Part shown: in pieces, positions 1 through 10,158 of the stretch
Layout: each line of letters begins with the position of its first letter
How positions within the stretch are numbered: position 1 is the first letter of the stretch
Assembly (NCBI RefSeq): GCF_030272615.1
Contig: NC_081414.1
Coordinates: forward strand, 909,171,009-909,235,008
Direction: 5' to 3'
DNA length: 64,000 bases
Source: Cryptomeria japonica
Taxonomy: Eukaryota > Streptophyta > Pinopsida > Cupressales > Cupressaceae
Notes under the pieces: generated by a model
What the model saw: only the letters and a program-made list of their open reading frames with translations
What the model was told of the DNA's origin: nothing
The model's database searches: none
Program-made: the position numbers and the translations under genes

Positions 1-1
1 A

Positions 2-292
2 GTTGATAGGAGGCATTCACCTCCATCAAAACTTAAACGAAAGTTTGAGCATGACCCCATTCTTGAGTTTTGTCATCAGGAGCTATCCCTAGTTACATCT
101 CTATTTATTTCTTTGTCTATTTTAATGATTACTTCCTTGTTTGCATTTGTTCGTATTGTTGAGAAGGCTCAACCTTCTCCAGAGGTTGTCTTTGTCCCCT
201 TTCTAGAGGTTGGCAGTGTGGATCCTATTTCACTGCCTCGGGATGAGTCACCTGCCTCTTTTGTTGAGGGGAATTTGTTTAACTCTTTAGAG
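2..292 (+). pseudogene. Element E internal ORF, left part (cut by element O)
   Basis: The frame is open from base 2 to base 292, where element O was inserted. It resumes in the same frame at 27655 after one copy of the 5-bp duplication is skipped. The peptide is basic at its N-terminus (Ser-Lys-Leu-Lys-Arg-Lys) and then hydrophobic and Pro/Glu-rich. I recognise no domain. The downstream polypurine tract and LTR start resemble element B, so this is probably the tail of a Gag-only Gypsy-like element; that placement is inference. Confidence 0.4.
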
Positions 293-514
293 TGTTGCAA
301 ATGTGAAGTTGATGGTACGTTGAAGTATGGTTGTCATTTATGTCAACATACTGATTCTATGATTCAGTGAGTGGATTGTGCTCTCCATTTTTTATATGTT
401 GTAGATGTTTTCAAGATGTGTTCGTATGTCATTGGATATTGCCTTGAGATTCTATTATTATGTTTTGGTGGTCCAGAAATTGTGCTCCAAAATTCTGTTC
501 AATGATGATAATGT
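293..514 (+). repeat. Element O 5' LTR, first part
   Basis: Aligns with the start of the 3' LTR at 26546 (shared blocks such as gcaaatgtgaagttgatgg). It breaks at 514 where element A was inserted and continues at 7640. Confidence 0.85.
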
Positions 515-1746
515 TGTTGGTCATTTGGAAGAATTGATTATGTGTTGCATTGATGTTTTGTCATTGATGTCAACACTAGTTGTTTTGGCTACTTTACCAG
601 TATCCTTCTGGTCCTTGTAGGTTGTTTGGTTTCTAGTTGGATTAGATCTTGATGATCCAGTATTCTTCGGTATGTTCTGGCTTATGGAATTCGCTTAGAT
701 CTGCTATTCATGTTACTCAAATTCATGTTCAGTCAGTTGGTTTTGATTTGGTGATTGGATGCTATCCTGTATGCTGGTAAGCTTAGTTTGTTGATTCGGT
801 GAGCGTTTCATCGACAAAGCTTTGTTGAAGATATTTTGATATTATGCATAAGTGGTGTTGGTGCAGCTTCTAGTATAGATTCAGGATGTTGATGGTGATC
901 GTGTTCGAGACTTGGCTGATTGGGATCATTGCATTTGGTACTAGACCTATTCTATTTCAGGTTATACTATCTAGGTTTTGGACCGGCTTAATGTAACGTG
1001 TTGTTTGATCTTCTTGATGTGTTTCCGGGATGTATTATGGGTTAGATATTATTTGTTTGGTCTTAGGATGACATTTTTTGTATTTATGTAATTGCTTTAT
1101 TATCTGGTGGCTAAACTTATTGTTTGTGGTCAAGGGTTTGTATATATATGATATAAGATCTCATTGTAGATCATATGTGGATGTGTAAGGAGCGAATAAT
1201 ATAATAATCATTCCTGCAGAGGATTTGGTCGATCATTGGTGATCGAGTTGGGTTTATGTAAGAGGATTTAGTTCTCCGGTATTGAGCTTAACAAAAACAA
1301 TACTCAGGCATAGGAGATGCTATCATTGTAGTTCATTCTCTCTTCCAGATTGTAGCCTAGATTTTTATGTAGTCAGTGAGACTCCTTTTTGTAATGAGTA
1401 GTGTACTCTAGGCAATTGGCCTTCCTGCAAGTGCATGCCCCTCAATTTGTATTCATATACTTATTGCTGAAGTATTATCTGACAATGGGTAGGCTTCCCA
1501 CCATGTTTTTTCCCTTTACCGGGTTTTCCACGTACAAATATTGGTGTCATGTGGATGGTATTTATTCTCTAATTGTTGCTTATAATTAATTGGTATATCT
1601 GCTATTTCGGTAATTTTTTTATGCGATATTGATCATATGTGTTCTGGTATTAAAGTTTTAATTGCTTAAGGTTATGGTAATCTGGTGACAACTGATTCAC
1701 CCCCCCCAACTCTCAGTTGTCTTCCTATTATTTGAGTTGTCTAACA
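515..1746 (+). repeat. Element A 5' LTR
   Basis: 1232 bp starting TGTTGG and ending CTAACA, paired with 6397-7639. An AT-rich stretch near 1141-1157 (tatatatatgatataag) may be its TATA region. A C-tract hairpin lies at 1687-1721, shortly before the primer site. Confidence 0.9.
1687..1721 (+). other. C-loop hairpin in element A 5' LTR
   Basis: A 9-bp perfect stem, gacaactga (1687-1695) with tcagttgtc (1713-1721), closes a C-rich loop 28 bp upstream of the primer-binding site. The 3' LTR copy (7576-7614) keeps the stem with a longer C run. Confidence 0.7.
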
Positions 1747-1748
1747 GT

Positions 1749-1760
1749 TGGTACCAGAGC
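1749..1760 (+). other. Primer-binding site of element A
   Basis: tggtaccagagc lies two bases after the LTR end. It differs at one base from tggtatcagagc, the usual plant Copia site complementary to the 3' end of initiator tRNA-Met. Confidence 0.85.
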
Positions 1761-1803
1761 TCTGGTCCTCTCTGCAGAAGCTTAACCCTTTCAAGAAGAT
1801 CCT

Positions 1804-2795
1804 ATGGCGACTAACAGTTCAAGTTCATCTTCTTCATCTGCTGCTATCTTTCGGAGAGATATTCCTAGACTTGTTGGAACAAATTACAGAGTATGGAAGA
1901 TTTAGATGGAGACTCATTTGAGATGTCTTGGTAAGGAAATTTGGGAAATCACAGAGAATGGAGAACTCCTTTTAATCCGGCATCTGGAAATCCTCCTCTG
2001 GAAAACTTGGATAAGGAGCTTGAGAATGATTATAGAGCTAGAGAAGCCCTCTTGTGTGCACTTTCTGATCAGCAAATAATGGGATTAACTGACAAATCAT
2101 CAGCAAAGGCTATATGGGACAAGTTCAAGAATCTTAATGAAGGTGACCCTACTACTAAGATTGATAAACTTGATGGTTACTGGGTGAGATATGAAAACTT
2201 GAAGATGGAAGAAGATGAAAGGATTGCCACATTCACGGAAAGGGTAAATGAAATTGTTATGAGAATTCAATGTTGTGGTGGAACTCTGAGTGAAGATGAA
2301 ATAGTTTCTAAAGTTTTAAGAGCTTTGCCACCAACTTATAAGATGAAGGCTACTACAATTAATGGATTGAGAACAATGGCTAATACTTCTATCAATAGAG
2401 ATACCTTGGTTGGGAAATTATCCTCTTTTGAGCTTGAAGAATTTGGACCTTCTGAAGCTATGAAGTTTGAACCTGCTTTTCATGCATCTACATCATCAAC
2501 CAGTAAGCAAGATTGGAAAGCTTTGTATGCAAAGGAATTGGATGATATGAAAAGAGAAGATGAAGAATTTGAGCAACTTGAAGCCCTATTTGCTAGAAGA
2601 GTACCTAAAGGACCGATAGGAAGTAAGTGTGAAGGAAAAGCACCTTTTAAATGTTTTGCATGTAATAAGATAGGTCATTTTGCATCTAGATGTCCTAAAA
2701 GGAATTCAAGATTTGAAGAGAGAGCTAGAAGATATTTTAAGGCTAACCCTATATATCAGAACAAGTATAAGTACAGGAAAAATAGAGATAAATAA
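1804..2795 (+). pseudogene. gag: Element A Gag (UBN2-type capsid plus zinc knuckle)
   Basis: Capsid and nucleocapsid precursor. It starts at the ATG at 1804, followed by a Ser-rich stretch. A TAG at 1903-1905 replaces an expected Gln, and a one-base indel near 1960 moves the frame to that of the open stretch 1941-2795. The middle resembles the Copia Gag (UBN2) family, with 'AKAIWDKF' and 'ALPPTYKM' blocks. Near 2650-2695 there is an intact CX2CX4HX4C zinc knuckle (CFACNKIGHFASRC). A TAA ends the open part at 2795 and coding similarity carries on in the same frame. Confidence 0.85.
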
Positions 2796-2804
2796 TGCTA
2801 CATT

Positions 2805-3500
2805 GTGGATGAGGAAGGTGTGACTGATTTTGATGATGAACCGGCACAAGACTCTGCTAGTGGTTCTGGCAATGGAAAGGAATGGGTACTCCTGGCTATC
2901 AAGGAAGATGTTCTGACACTAGAAGAGAATGTACCTGAAAAGAAGGCTCTTGCTTCTAAGATTGAAGATAAGGATGAATGGGTAATTGACAGTGGATGTT
3001 CACATCATATGACTGGAGACAAAAGGAAGTTTCTATCTTTGCAAGAATTTAATGGCGGTCTGGTTAGCTTTGGAGATGACAAAGCATGCATGATCAAAGG
3101 AAAAGGAACTATATAATTAGATGATAAGCACAATACTGATAATGTTTATTATGTTGAATGTTTAAGGCATAATCTTGTGAGTGTAGGAAAATTGGTGGAT
3201 AAGGGATTTCAATTATAATTCAAGGATGGAAAATGCAAAATCATTAATAGATCTAGATTGGAGATTGAAACCGGTACTCAGACAAAAGGTAATATATTTC
3301 ATTTGAATTCTGGTGAGAAGACATGTTTGATTGCACAAATTGATGAGAGTTGGCTGTAGCATTAAAGGCCATGTCATGTGAATTTTGGTTGCATGGTAAA
3401 GATTAGTTCAACTAAGGAAGTTAGAGATATACCTAAGATTGTGAGGCCCTATAATCCAATATGTAAAGAATGTCAAATGGGAAAATAGGTTAGAACCTCT
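2805..3500 (+). pseudogene. pol: Element A protease and pre-integrase region
   Basis: Aspartic protease region with the Copia motif 'WVIDSGCSHHMTG'; the catalytic Asp-Ser-Gly triplet is near 2988-2996. The pre-integrase segment follows ('HNLVSVGKLVDKGF', then a Trp-Leu...His...Cys-His zinc-binding pattern) to about 3500. The frame is broken by TAA at 3114-3116, another TAA near 3218, two stops near 3358-3365 and a TAG at 3486-3488. Most of these positions are Gln or Trp in the family. It continues directly into integrase. Confidence 0.82.
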
Positions 3501-4415
3501 TTTAAGAGTATACAAGACAAATATAATGATGTTCTTGATCTTATTCATACTGATTTATGTGGCCCTTCTAGAATCAAAAGCTATCAAGGTGATAGATATT
3601 TTATGCTAATCATTGATGATTATTCTGGAATGATGTGGGTTACTTTTCTAAGGGAGAAATCTGAGGCTTCTAAAAAGTTTAAAATCTTTAAAGATAAAGT
3701 TGAAACTGAGACAAGATTGAAGATTAAGTGTTTAAGGTCAAATCATGGTGGAGAATTCACATCCGGTGAGTTTAATAACTTTTGTGAGAAGCATGGCATA
3801 AGGAGACAATTTTTTGCTCCCCGGACACCTCAACAGAATGGAGTTGTGGAAAGAAAGAACAAAACTATCTTGCATGCTGCTAGAACAATGATGATGGAAG
3901 CTAATCTACCTCATATCTACTCGAGAGAAGCAATAAGCACAACAGTTTATACATTCAACAAAGTACGCATCAAAGGAGAAACCGGTAAGACACCTTATGA
4001 ATTATGGTTTGGCAATACACCTATAGTTAAGTATTTCAGAATCTTTGGTAGTAAATATTATATCAAGAGAGATTATTTGATTGGAAAATTTGATCCTAGA
4101 TATGATGAAGGAATATTTTTTGGTTATTCTAATGAAAGCAAAGTATATAGGTGTTATAACAAAAGATTGCAGAGAATTGTGGAGAGCTCTAATGTTAAGG
4201 TGGATGAGCTGAACAAAATTCAAATCAAAGTTTATGAGCAAGAACCGATAGTGGAAATGCTCATAACTGAACCAATAACACCTTTACCGGAACAAAATAT
4301 TGAACCAGTTACTCCGACAGTATCAGAAAATTCAATAGTAACTAAAGAACAAGAAAGAGGAACAGTGAATCAGAAGACTTCTAGGTATGTAAGGTTGAAT
4401 CATTCAGAAGATTAG
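3501..4415 (+). pseudogene. pol: Element A integrase
   Basis: DDE integrase, which would insert element cDNA into host DNA. 'HTDLCGP' gives the first catalytic Asp (near 3548) and 'NGVVERKN' gives the Glu (near 3838-3860). The block that normally carries the second Asp, before Gly-Gly-Glu-Phe, reads 'RSNHGGEF', with Asn at the expected position, so the catalytic triad is broken. The uninterrupted stretch is 3603-4415, ending in TAG at 4413-4415 where relatives have Gln before 'IIGDKN'. The C-terminal linker is acidic and Thr/Pro-rich. Confidence 0.85.
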
Positions 4416-4535
4416 ATCATTGGGGATAAGAACAATGGAGTGATGACAAGAAGAAGATTGGTAGCTAATGAGGTATGTTTAATTTCTCAAGTTTAACTGG
4501 TATCAGTAGTTGAAGCATGTAAAGATGAATGTTAG

Positions 4536-5249
4536 ATGAAAGTTATGGAAGAAGAATTAGATCAGATAGAGAAGAATAACACATGGATTTTAGTTCCTCG
4601 GCCTAAAAATAAGAATGTTATTGGAACTAAATGGGTTTTTAGGAATAATTTAAATGAAGATGGAAAATTTGTGAGGAATAAAGCTAGATTGGTTTGTACA
4701 GGATATTCTCAAAAGGAAGGAATTGATTATGGTGAGACTTTTTCACCTGTAGCTAGGATTGAAGCTATAAGATTATTTCTTGCCTATGCCACACATAAAA
4801 ACTAAAAGGTTTATCAGATGGATGTTGAGTGTTCTTATCTAAATGGGGATCTTGATGATGAAGTTTATATTGAGCAACCTAATGTTTTTTCACTTTCAGA
4901 AGATAAAAAAATGGTTTGCAGGTAAAAGAAAGCCTTATATCGATTGAAATAGGCACCTAGAGCTTGGTATGCAAGATTGGACAAATATCTTTTCAAGATT
5001 GGTTTCACTAAAGGTAATACTGACAATAATTTATATTATAAAGTCACTGATGATGATATACTAATTATTGAGGTCTTTGTTGATGACATCATTTTTGGAG
5101 GTGAAGATAAGTTGTGCATGGAATTTTCTAACAATATGGAGAAAGAATTTGAAATGTCTATGATTGGGGATATAAAAATTTTCTTAGGTTTGTAGATTAC
5201 TCAAACTGATAAAGGTATTTTAATCTATCAAACTAAGTATGCTAGGGAA
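4536..5249 (+). pseudogene. pol: Element A reverse transcriptase
   Basis: Copia reverse transcriptase (RVT_2 type). Readable motifs are '[14 protein letters not shown]', '[14 protein letters not shown]', '[13 protein letters not shown]', 'APRAWYARLDKY' and the active-site block 'VFVDDIIFGG' with the Asp-Asp pair at 5082-5087. Stops interrupt near 4803, 4923, 4950-4952 and 5193-5195; the last two are TAG where Gln is expected. A TAG just upstream (4530-4535 area) replaces a conserved Trp. It leads in frame into RNase H. Confidence 0.87.
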
Positions 5250-6029
5250 TTGTTGAATAAATTTTGTATGGAAGACTCTAAATCAATTAGTACTCCTATG
5301 GTTACAAGTGAGAAATTGACAAGGAAAGATGAATCTACACTCGTAAATCCTACAAGATACAAGTCTATGATTGGAGGTCTTTTATATTTGACTCAGACTA
5401 GGCCTAATATAATGAATGATGTTTGCATTGCATCAAGATATCAAAGTGATCCTAGAGAAAATCATGAGAGTGCGATGAAAAGAATTTTTAGATACTTGCA
5501 AGGTACATCTGAATATGGTTTGTGGTACCCTAAGGATGGTGACTTTAATTTATGTGCATATACAGATGCAGATTGGGTAGGTGATGTTGATGACCGGAAA
5601 ATTACTTCCGGTGGAGCTTTCTTTCCTGGAAAGAAACATATTTCATGGATCAGAAAGAAACAATCATGTACTTATTTATCTACTGTTGAAGCTGAGTATG
5701 TTGTTGTTGCTACTAACTATACACAAGTTCTATGGATGAAGAAAATGTTGAGGGACATAAAAGTACATTACAATGGATCGGTAGTTACTCACTATGATAA
5801 CTCTGCTACTATAGACATATCAAAGAATCCGATATTTCACTCTAAGACAAAGCACATATCTATCAAGTATAACTTTTTGAAGGAGAAGGTGGAAGAAAAT
5901 GAAGTTAGATTAGTTTATGTGAACACTAAAGAGTAGATTGCAAACATCTTCACTAAACCTTTGCCTAAAGAATCATTTGAGTACCTCAAAGACAGATTAG
6001 GGGTTTCTGCCCCTCTGGAAGAGAACTAA
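5250..6029 (+). pseudogene. pol: Element A RNase H domain and polyprotein end
   Basis: Copia RNase H, which degrades the RNA strand of the cDNA hybrid. The 228-codon open stretch contains 'YTDADWVGD' (first Asp), 'TVEAEYV' (Glu), 'HYDNSATIDISKNPIFH' (Asp) and 'SKTKHISIKYNF'. A TAG at 5934-5936, at an expected Gln, precedes the normal terminus 'IANIFTKPLPKESFEYL'; the natural stop is TAA at 6027-6029. Catalytic acidic residues are visible, so damage here is limited to the late nonsense codon. Confidence 0.87.
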
Positions 6030-6396
6030 TTGATTCTATTTGGCATCAGTCTGGCATGCATTATCAGAGATATTATTCATTCCGAATTGATGTGGTGATG
6101 CTACTGCTCAAGGGGAGTAGTTAGCCTTGTGATTTAGTGGTTTTTTATTTTTCTTTGATATTTATGCTAGAGCTTTGGCATTGATGTCAAAGGGGGAGAG
6201 ATATTTATGTAAAAACCTTAAGGAGATATATACATTAGGGGGAGAAATTTGCAGAACTTAACTGAGATATTATTTACGAGGAGAGTATGGATCAGAACTT
6301 CATTGCTATATTCTTGTGTGGGAGATTTGTTTGGCATTTCTTGGCACTTGGATGTTTTTCACATCTAGTGTTGCCATCAATGCCAAAGGAGGAGAT
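6030..6396 (+). other. Element A 3' untranslated region and polypurine tract
   Basis: No gene. Four purine blocks occur in a row: aaggggag (about 6109), caaagggggagag (about 6188), agggggagaaa (about 6237) and the terminal aaaggaggaga (6385-6395) right before the LTR. The last is the expected plus-strand primer; the others look like duplicates. Confidence 0.75.
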
Positions 6397-7639
6397 TGTT
6401 AGCCATTTGGAGGAATTGATTATGTGTTGCATTGATGTTTTATCATTGATGTCAATACTAGTTGTTTTGGCTTCTTTATCAATATCCTTCTGGTCCCGGT
6501 AGGTTGTTTGGTTTCTAGTTGGATTAGATCATGATGATCTGGTATGCTCTGGTATGTTTTGCCTTATGGAATTAGCTTAAATCTGCTATTCATGCTACTT
6601 AGATTCATGTTCAGTCAGTTGGTTTTGATTTGGTGATTGGATACTATCTTGTATGCTGGTAAGCTTGGTTTGTCGATCCGGTGAGGGTTTCACCGACAGA
6701 GTTTTGTTGAAGATCTTTTGATATTATGCATTTAAGTGGTGTTGGTGAAACTTCTAGTAGAGATTCAGGATGCTGATGGTGATCGTGTTCAAGACTTGTC
6801 TGATTGGGATCATTCCATTTGGTACCAGACCAATTCTATTTCAGGTTATACTGTCTAGGTTTTGGACTGACTTAATGTAACGTGTTGTTTGATCTTCTCG
6901 ATGTATTTCTTGGATGTGTTATGGGTTGGATATTATTTGTTTGGTCTCAGGTCTATATGTTTTGTAATTATTTAATTGCTCTATTGTCTAGTGGCCGACC
7001 TTATTGTTTGTGGTCAAGGGTTTGCATATATATGATGTAAGATATCATTGTAGATCATATGTGGATATGTAACAAGAGAATTATGTAATAATCATTCATG
7101 TAGAGGATTTGGTCAATTGTTGGTGATCGCGTTGGGTTTATGCAAGAGTTTTTAGTCCTCTGATATTGATCTTAACAGAAATTGTACTCAGGCATAGGAG
7201 ATGCTATCATTGCAGTTCATTCTCTCTTCCAGATTGTAGCCTAGATTTTTATGTAGTCAATGAGACTCCTTTTTGTTGTGAGAAGTGTGCTCTAGGCAGT
7301 TGGCCTTCCTGCAAGTCCAGGCCCCTCAATTTGTATTCACATACTTACTACTGAAGCATTATCTGACTGTGGGTAGGCTTCCCACCGTGTTTTTTTCCTT
7401 TACCGGGTTTTCTACGTACAAATCTTAGTGTCATGTGGAGGGTATTTATTCTCTAATTGTTGCTTGTTCTTAATTGGTATATCTGCTATTTCGGTATTTG
7501 GTTTATGCATTCTGGTATTGATCTTATGTGTTCCGGTATTAAATTTTTAATTTCTTAAAGTTCCAGTAATCTAGTGACAACTGATTCACCCCCCCCCCCC
7601 CCTTCTCAGTTGTCTTCCAGTTATTTGAACTATCTAACA
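6397..7639 (+). repeat. Element A 3' LTR
   Basis: 1243 bp, TGTTAG to TAACA, paired with 515-1746. The C-loop hairpin is at 7576-7614 with a longer C run than in the 5' LTR. Confidence 0.9.
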
Positions 7640-8546
7640 TATATTTTTGGGTAGAGTTTGAAGAGCTTCACATTTCTTTGTATTTCTAATTTTGTTAATG
7701 AGATTTTGAATTAATGTTGTTCATGTATTTATCTTTGATATTCCAATTTGGAACATGATGATTAGATTTAGAGTCATGGTTGTTGATATGTTAATTCCAA
7801 GTCCGGTTGACCTTAAATGATTTTGTTTTTGCTTCAACATTTGTGGCATATAGGTAATGTGTTGTTTTGATCAATGATATATTGTGGTGTGGTCCACTTC
7901 TCATTCCTTTCCACCACAAGAATGTTTATTGTAGACCTATTTTAAATTGTATTTTGGTGAATTGTTCTTTTGGCTAACCTAGAGAGATTCTTAATTCAAG
8001 AGATCAGTATAAATTGACAATGATTGTAATATGAAAAGATAACGGAAGCAAGCGGATTGAAAATTAAGATCTATTTTTTGTGAATGTGTGTGAGGATGTG
8101 AAGATTTCTAGTTGAGTAGTGACATTTTGTGTTGTTGTTGTTTGGCACCAGAGGCAGTGAGCCAAAGGTTTCTTCCAACATTACAATGTTGTGGCAATTG
8201 TGCTTAAGTGGTGGATTCTTTATTTTTCCTTATTCTTCTGGGAAGTGAGCCCTTCTTTTTTTGGCAGTTTTAGCCGGGTAGTGAGCCCACTTGTAGTGAG
8301 CCACCCTTTGTAAAAATCACCTTAGTCGGTGTCACCCTAAAAGGTGTTTCATAATTTATAATTAACATTCTCTATGGTAATTTATCATTTTGTGTTCTCG
8401 CACATATGTTTTATGTGTGTTCTCTTTCATTCTTATATCCATTTATTAGAATTTTGTTTACTGGATTTGTTTATATTGATTAAGTAAAATATTTTAATTG
8501 GTACAACTTATTTACCCCCCCTCTCAGTTGTCTGGGATATTCAACA
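7640..8546 (+). repeat. Element O 5' LTR, second part
   Basis: Continues the LTR interrupted at 514 and aligns with 26770-27649. It ends TTCAACA just before the primer site. A weaker C-loop hairpin (one mismatch) lies at 8503-8531. Confidence 0.85.
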
Positions 8547-8548
8547 AT

Positions 8549-8560
8549 TGGTATCAGAGC
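8549..8560 (+). other. Primer-binding site of element O
   Basis: tggtatcagagc, an exact match to the plant Copia initiator tRNA-Met site, two bases after the LTR end. Confidence 0.9.
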
Positions 8561-8603
8561 TTTGGTTTATAGAAAGTGAGACTAACCACTCGAGGAAGAT
8601 CTG

Positions 8604-9460
8604 ATGGCACATAAATTGACTATTCCTACCTTTGAAGTATCCAACTATAGTTCACGGAGAGTAAAGATGAGAGGATACTTGATTTTTTTAAGTTACAAGA
8701 TTTGGAAAGTTGTGGAGATGAAGTATGTGATGCTAGCAAATGGTCCTACTACCCCAGATGAGATTGAAACTTATGAAGAAAATGAACAAGAAAGGTATGC
8801 TATCTTTAGTGCCCTATCTAGAACTGAATTGGTGAAGGTTGTTGGATTGGATACTACTTATAAAGTTTGGGAAAGATTGAGAAACATATATGAAGGAAAT
8901 GATAGACTTAAGCTAGCTAAGATGTAGACTACTAAAGGTGGATATGATAATTTGAGGATGGAAGAAGGTGAAGACATTAAAAATTATTTTCATAAGGTTG
9001 ATAGTGCAATGAATGAGATCAGAGATCTTGGTGGTACCTTGGAGGATAAGGATGTGATAGAGGAGATCATGAGTACTTTACTGAAATGTTACAATGACAA
9101 TATTTTAGCTATTAAACTAAACTTATGATTTGTCTAAATTCACCAGAGAACAATTGTATGGAACCTTGACTACATTCGAAATGAGATGAAAGCGAACTTT
9201 GTGAGAAAGCTAAAGAGAGGAACCAACAATTATAAAGGTATGTTAGTCGTTAAATATTTAAGTGTGGAAATATTGGTCATTATGAATCTAGATGTTCTAA
9301 AAGAGTAACAAAACAAAAGTTTAAGGATAACAAAGGAAAATTCAATAAGAAAGCCTACTATATTAAAGATGATGTTGGTATTTTAGAGGGTGAGTCAGAT
9401 TATGAAGATGGTGAATGTTTATTATTGGTTGAAAAAGAATAATCTAAACCTAGCAATAAT
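8604..9460 (+). pseudogene. gag: Element O Gag
   Basis: Copia Gag precursor starting at the ATG at 8604. The first 107 codons are open and carry the Gag (UBN2) pattern 'IFSALSRTELVKVVGLDTT' and 'KVWERLRNIYEG'. A TAG at 8925-8927 falls at an expected Gln; the next segment ('GGYDNLRMEEGEDIKNYF') continues the family pattern. Frameshifts follow near 9120-9250. A zinc-knuckle remnant can be read near 9260-9300 (Lys-Cys-Gly-Asn-Ile-Gly-His...Cys). Confidence 0.8.
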
Positions 9461-10158
9461 AAAGAAATGTCTAAGGTTGTTGAAATTGTTGCATCAGGAT
9501 TTCTTGTTAGAAGAGATATAAATGAATGGTTGATTAATAATGGATGTTCAAATCATATAACTTCTGACAAAAGTAAGTTTGTAAAACTTAAAAAATATGA
9601 TCGTGGTTCTATTAGACTTGAAGATGATTAGACTACTCAAATTTTTGGAATTGATTCTATTACTTTAAATGCCAAACATAACACTGACAATATGTATACT
9701 ATGTGAAAGGATTACACCATAATCTCTTGACTGTTGGATCGATGTGTGAAAATGATTATAATGTTGTTTTTCAAGATGGTCACTATTAGATCTAGAAGAG
9801 ATCTGGAACTGTTATTGCTAAAGGAAAGAGAAAAAATGGAAACATTTATCAATTTAAAGTTTCTATAAGACATTGCTTATTATCTCAGATCAATGAAAGT
9901 TGGCTATGGCACCGTAGGATGTGTCACATCAATTTTGACAATTTGGTGAAGCTTAGAAATGTTACAACAAGAGACTAAATAAAATTTTTGAAAGTGAAAA
10001 TGTGAAGGCTGAAAAATATATTTGTAAAGACTCAGGTATACAAGTAGGATATGAATCTACTGAGTTCACAAGTAAAGAAGAGGAGAAGAGCAGAAAAGAA
10101 GATAAGTTAAAGGAAACTCAGGTTTCTTCGACAACTGCATCTAAAACCCTCAGGTATA
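9461..10158 (+). pseudogene. pol: Element O protease and pre-integrase remnant; integrase deleted
   Basis: Near 9520-9560 the protease motif reads 'WLINNGCSNHITS': the catalytic Asp-Ser-Gly has become Asn-Asn-Gly. Pre-integrase similarity ('ESWLWHRRMCHINFDNL', 9895-9945) runs to about 9975. The sequence then jumps to the acidic linker that normally follows integrase (about 10000-10150). The DDE core, roughly 1 kb in relatives such as element A, is absent. Element B interrupts at 10159 and the linker resumes at 19513. Confidence 0.75.

Larger units (their letters stand above)
515..7639 (+). mobile_element. Copia LTR retrotransposon A, nested in the 5' LTR of O
   Basis: The LTRs at 515-1746 and 6397-7639 are about 90% identical by eye over the first 300 bp, with TGTT and AACA ends. 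Flanking pentamers are aatgt and tatat, a duplication that has drifted. The internal region has a tRNA-Met primer site, a Gag-Pol frame in Copia order (Gag, protease, integrase, RT, RNase H) and a polypurine tract. Apart from one single-base shift near 1960, the whole polyprotein lies in one frame to a stop at 6027-6029, broken only by nonsense codons. The element is dead. Confidence 0.92.

Noticed and set aside
1701-1707. Poly-C tracts as sequencing artefacts
   Set aside because: They recur at the same LTR position in several elements and sit in conserved hairpin loops; only their exact length is doubtful.
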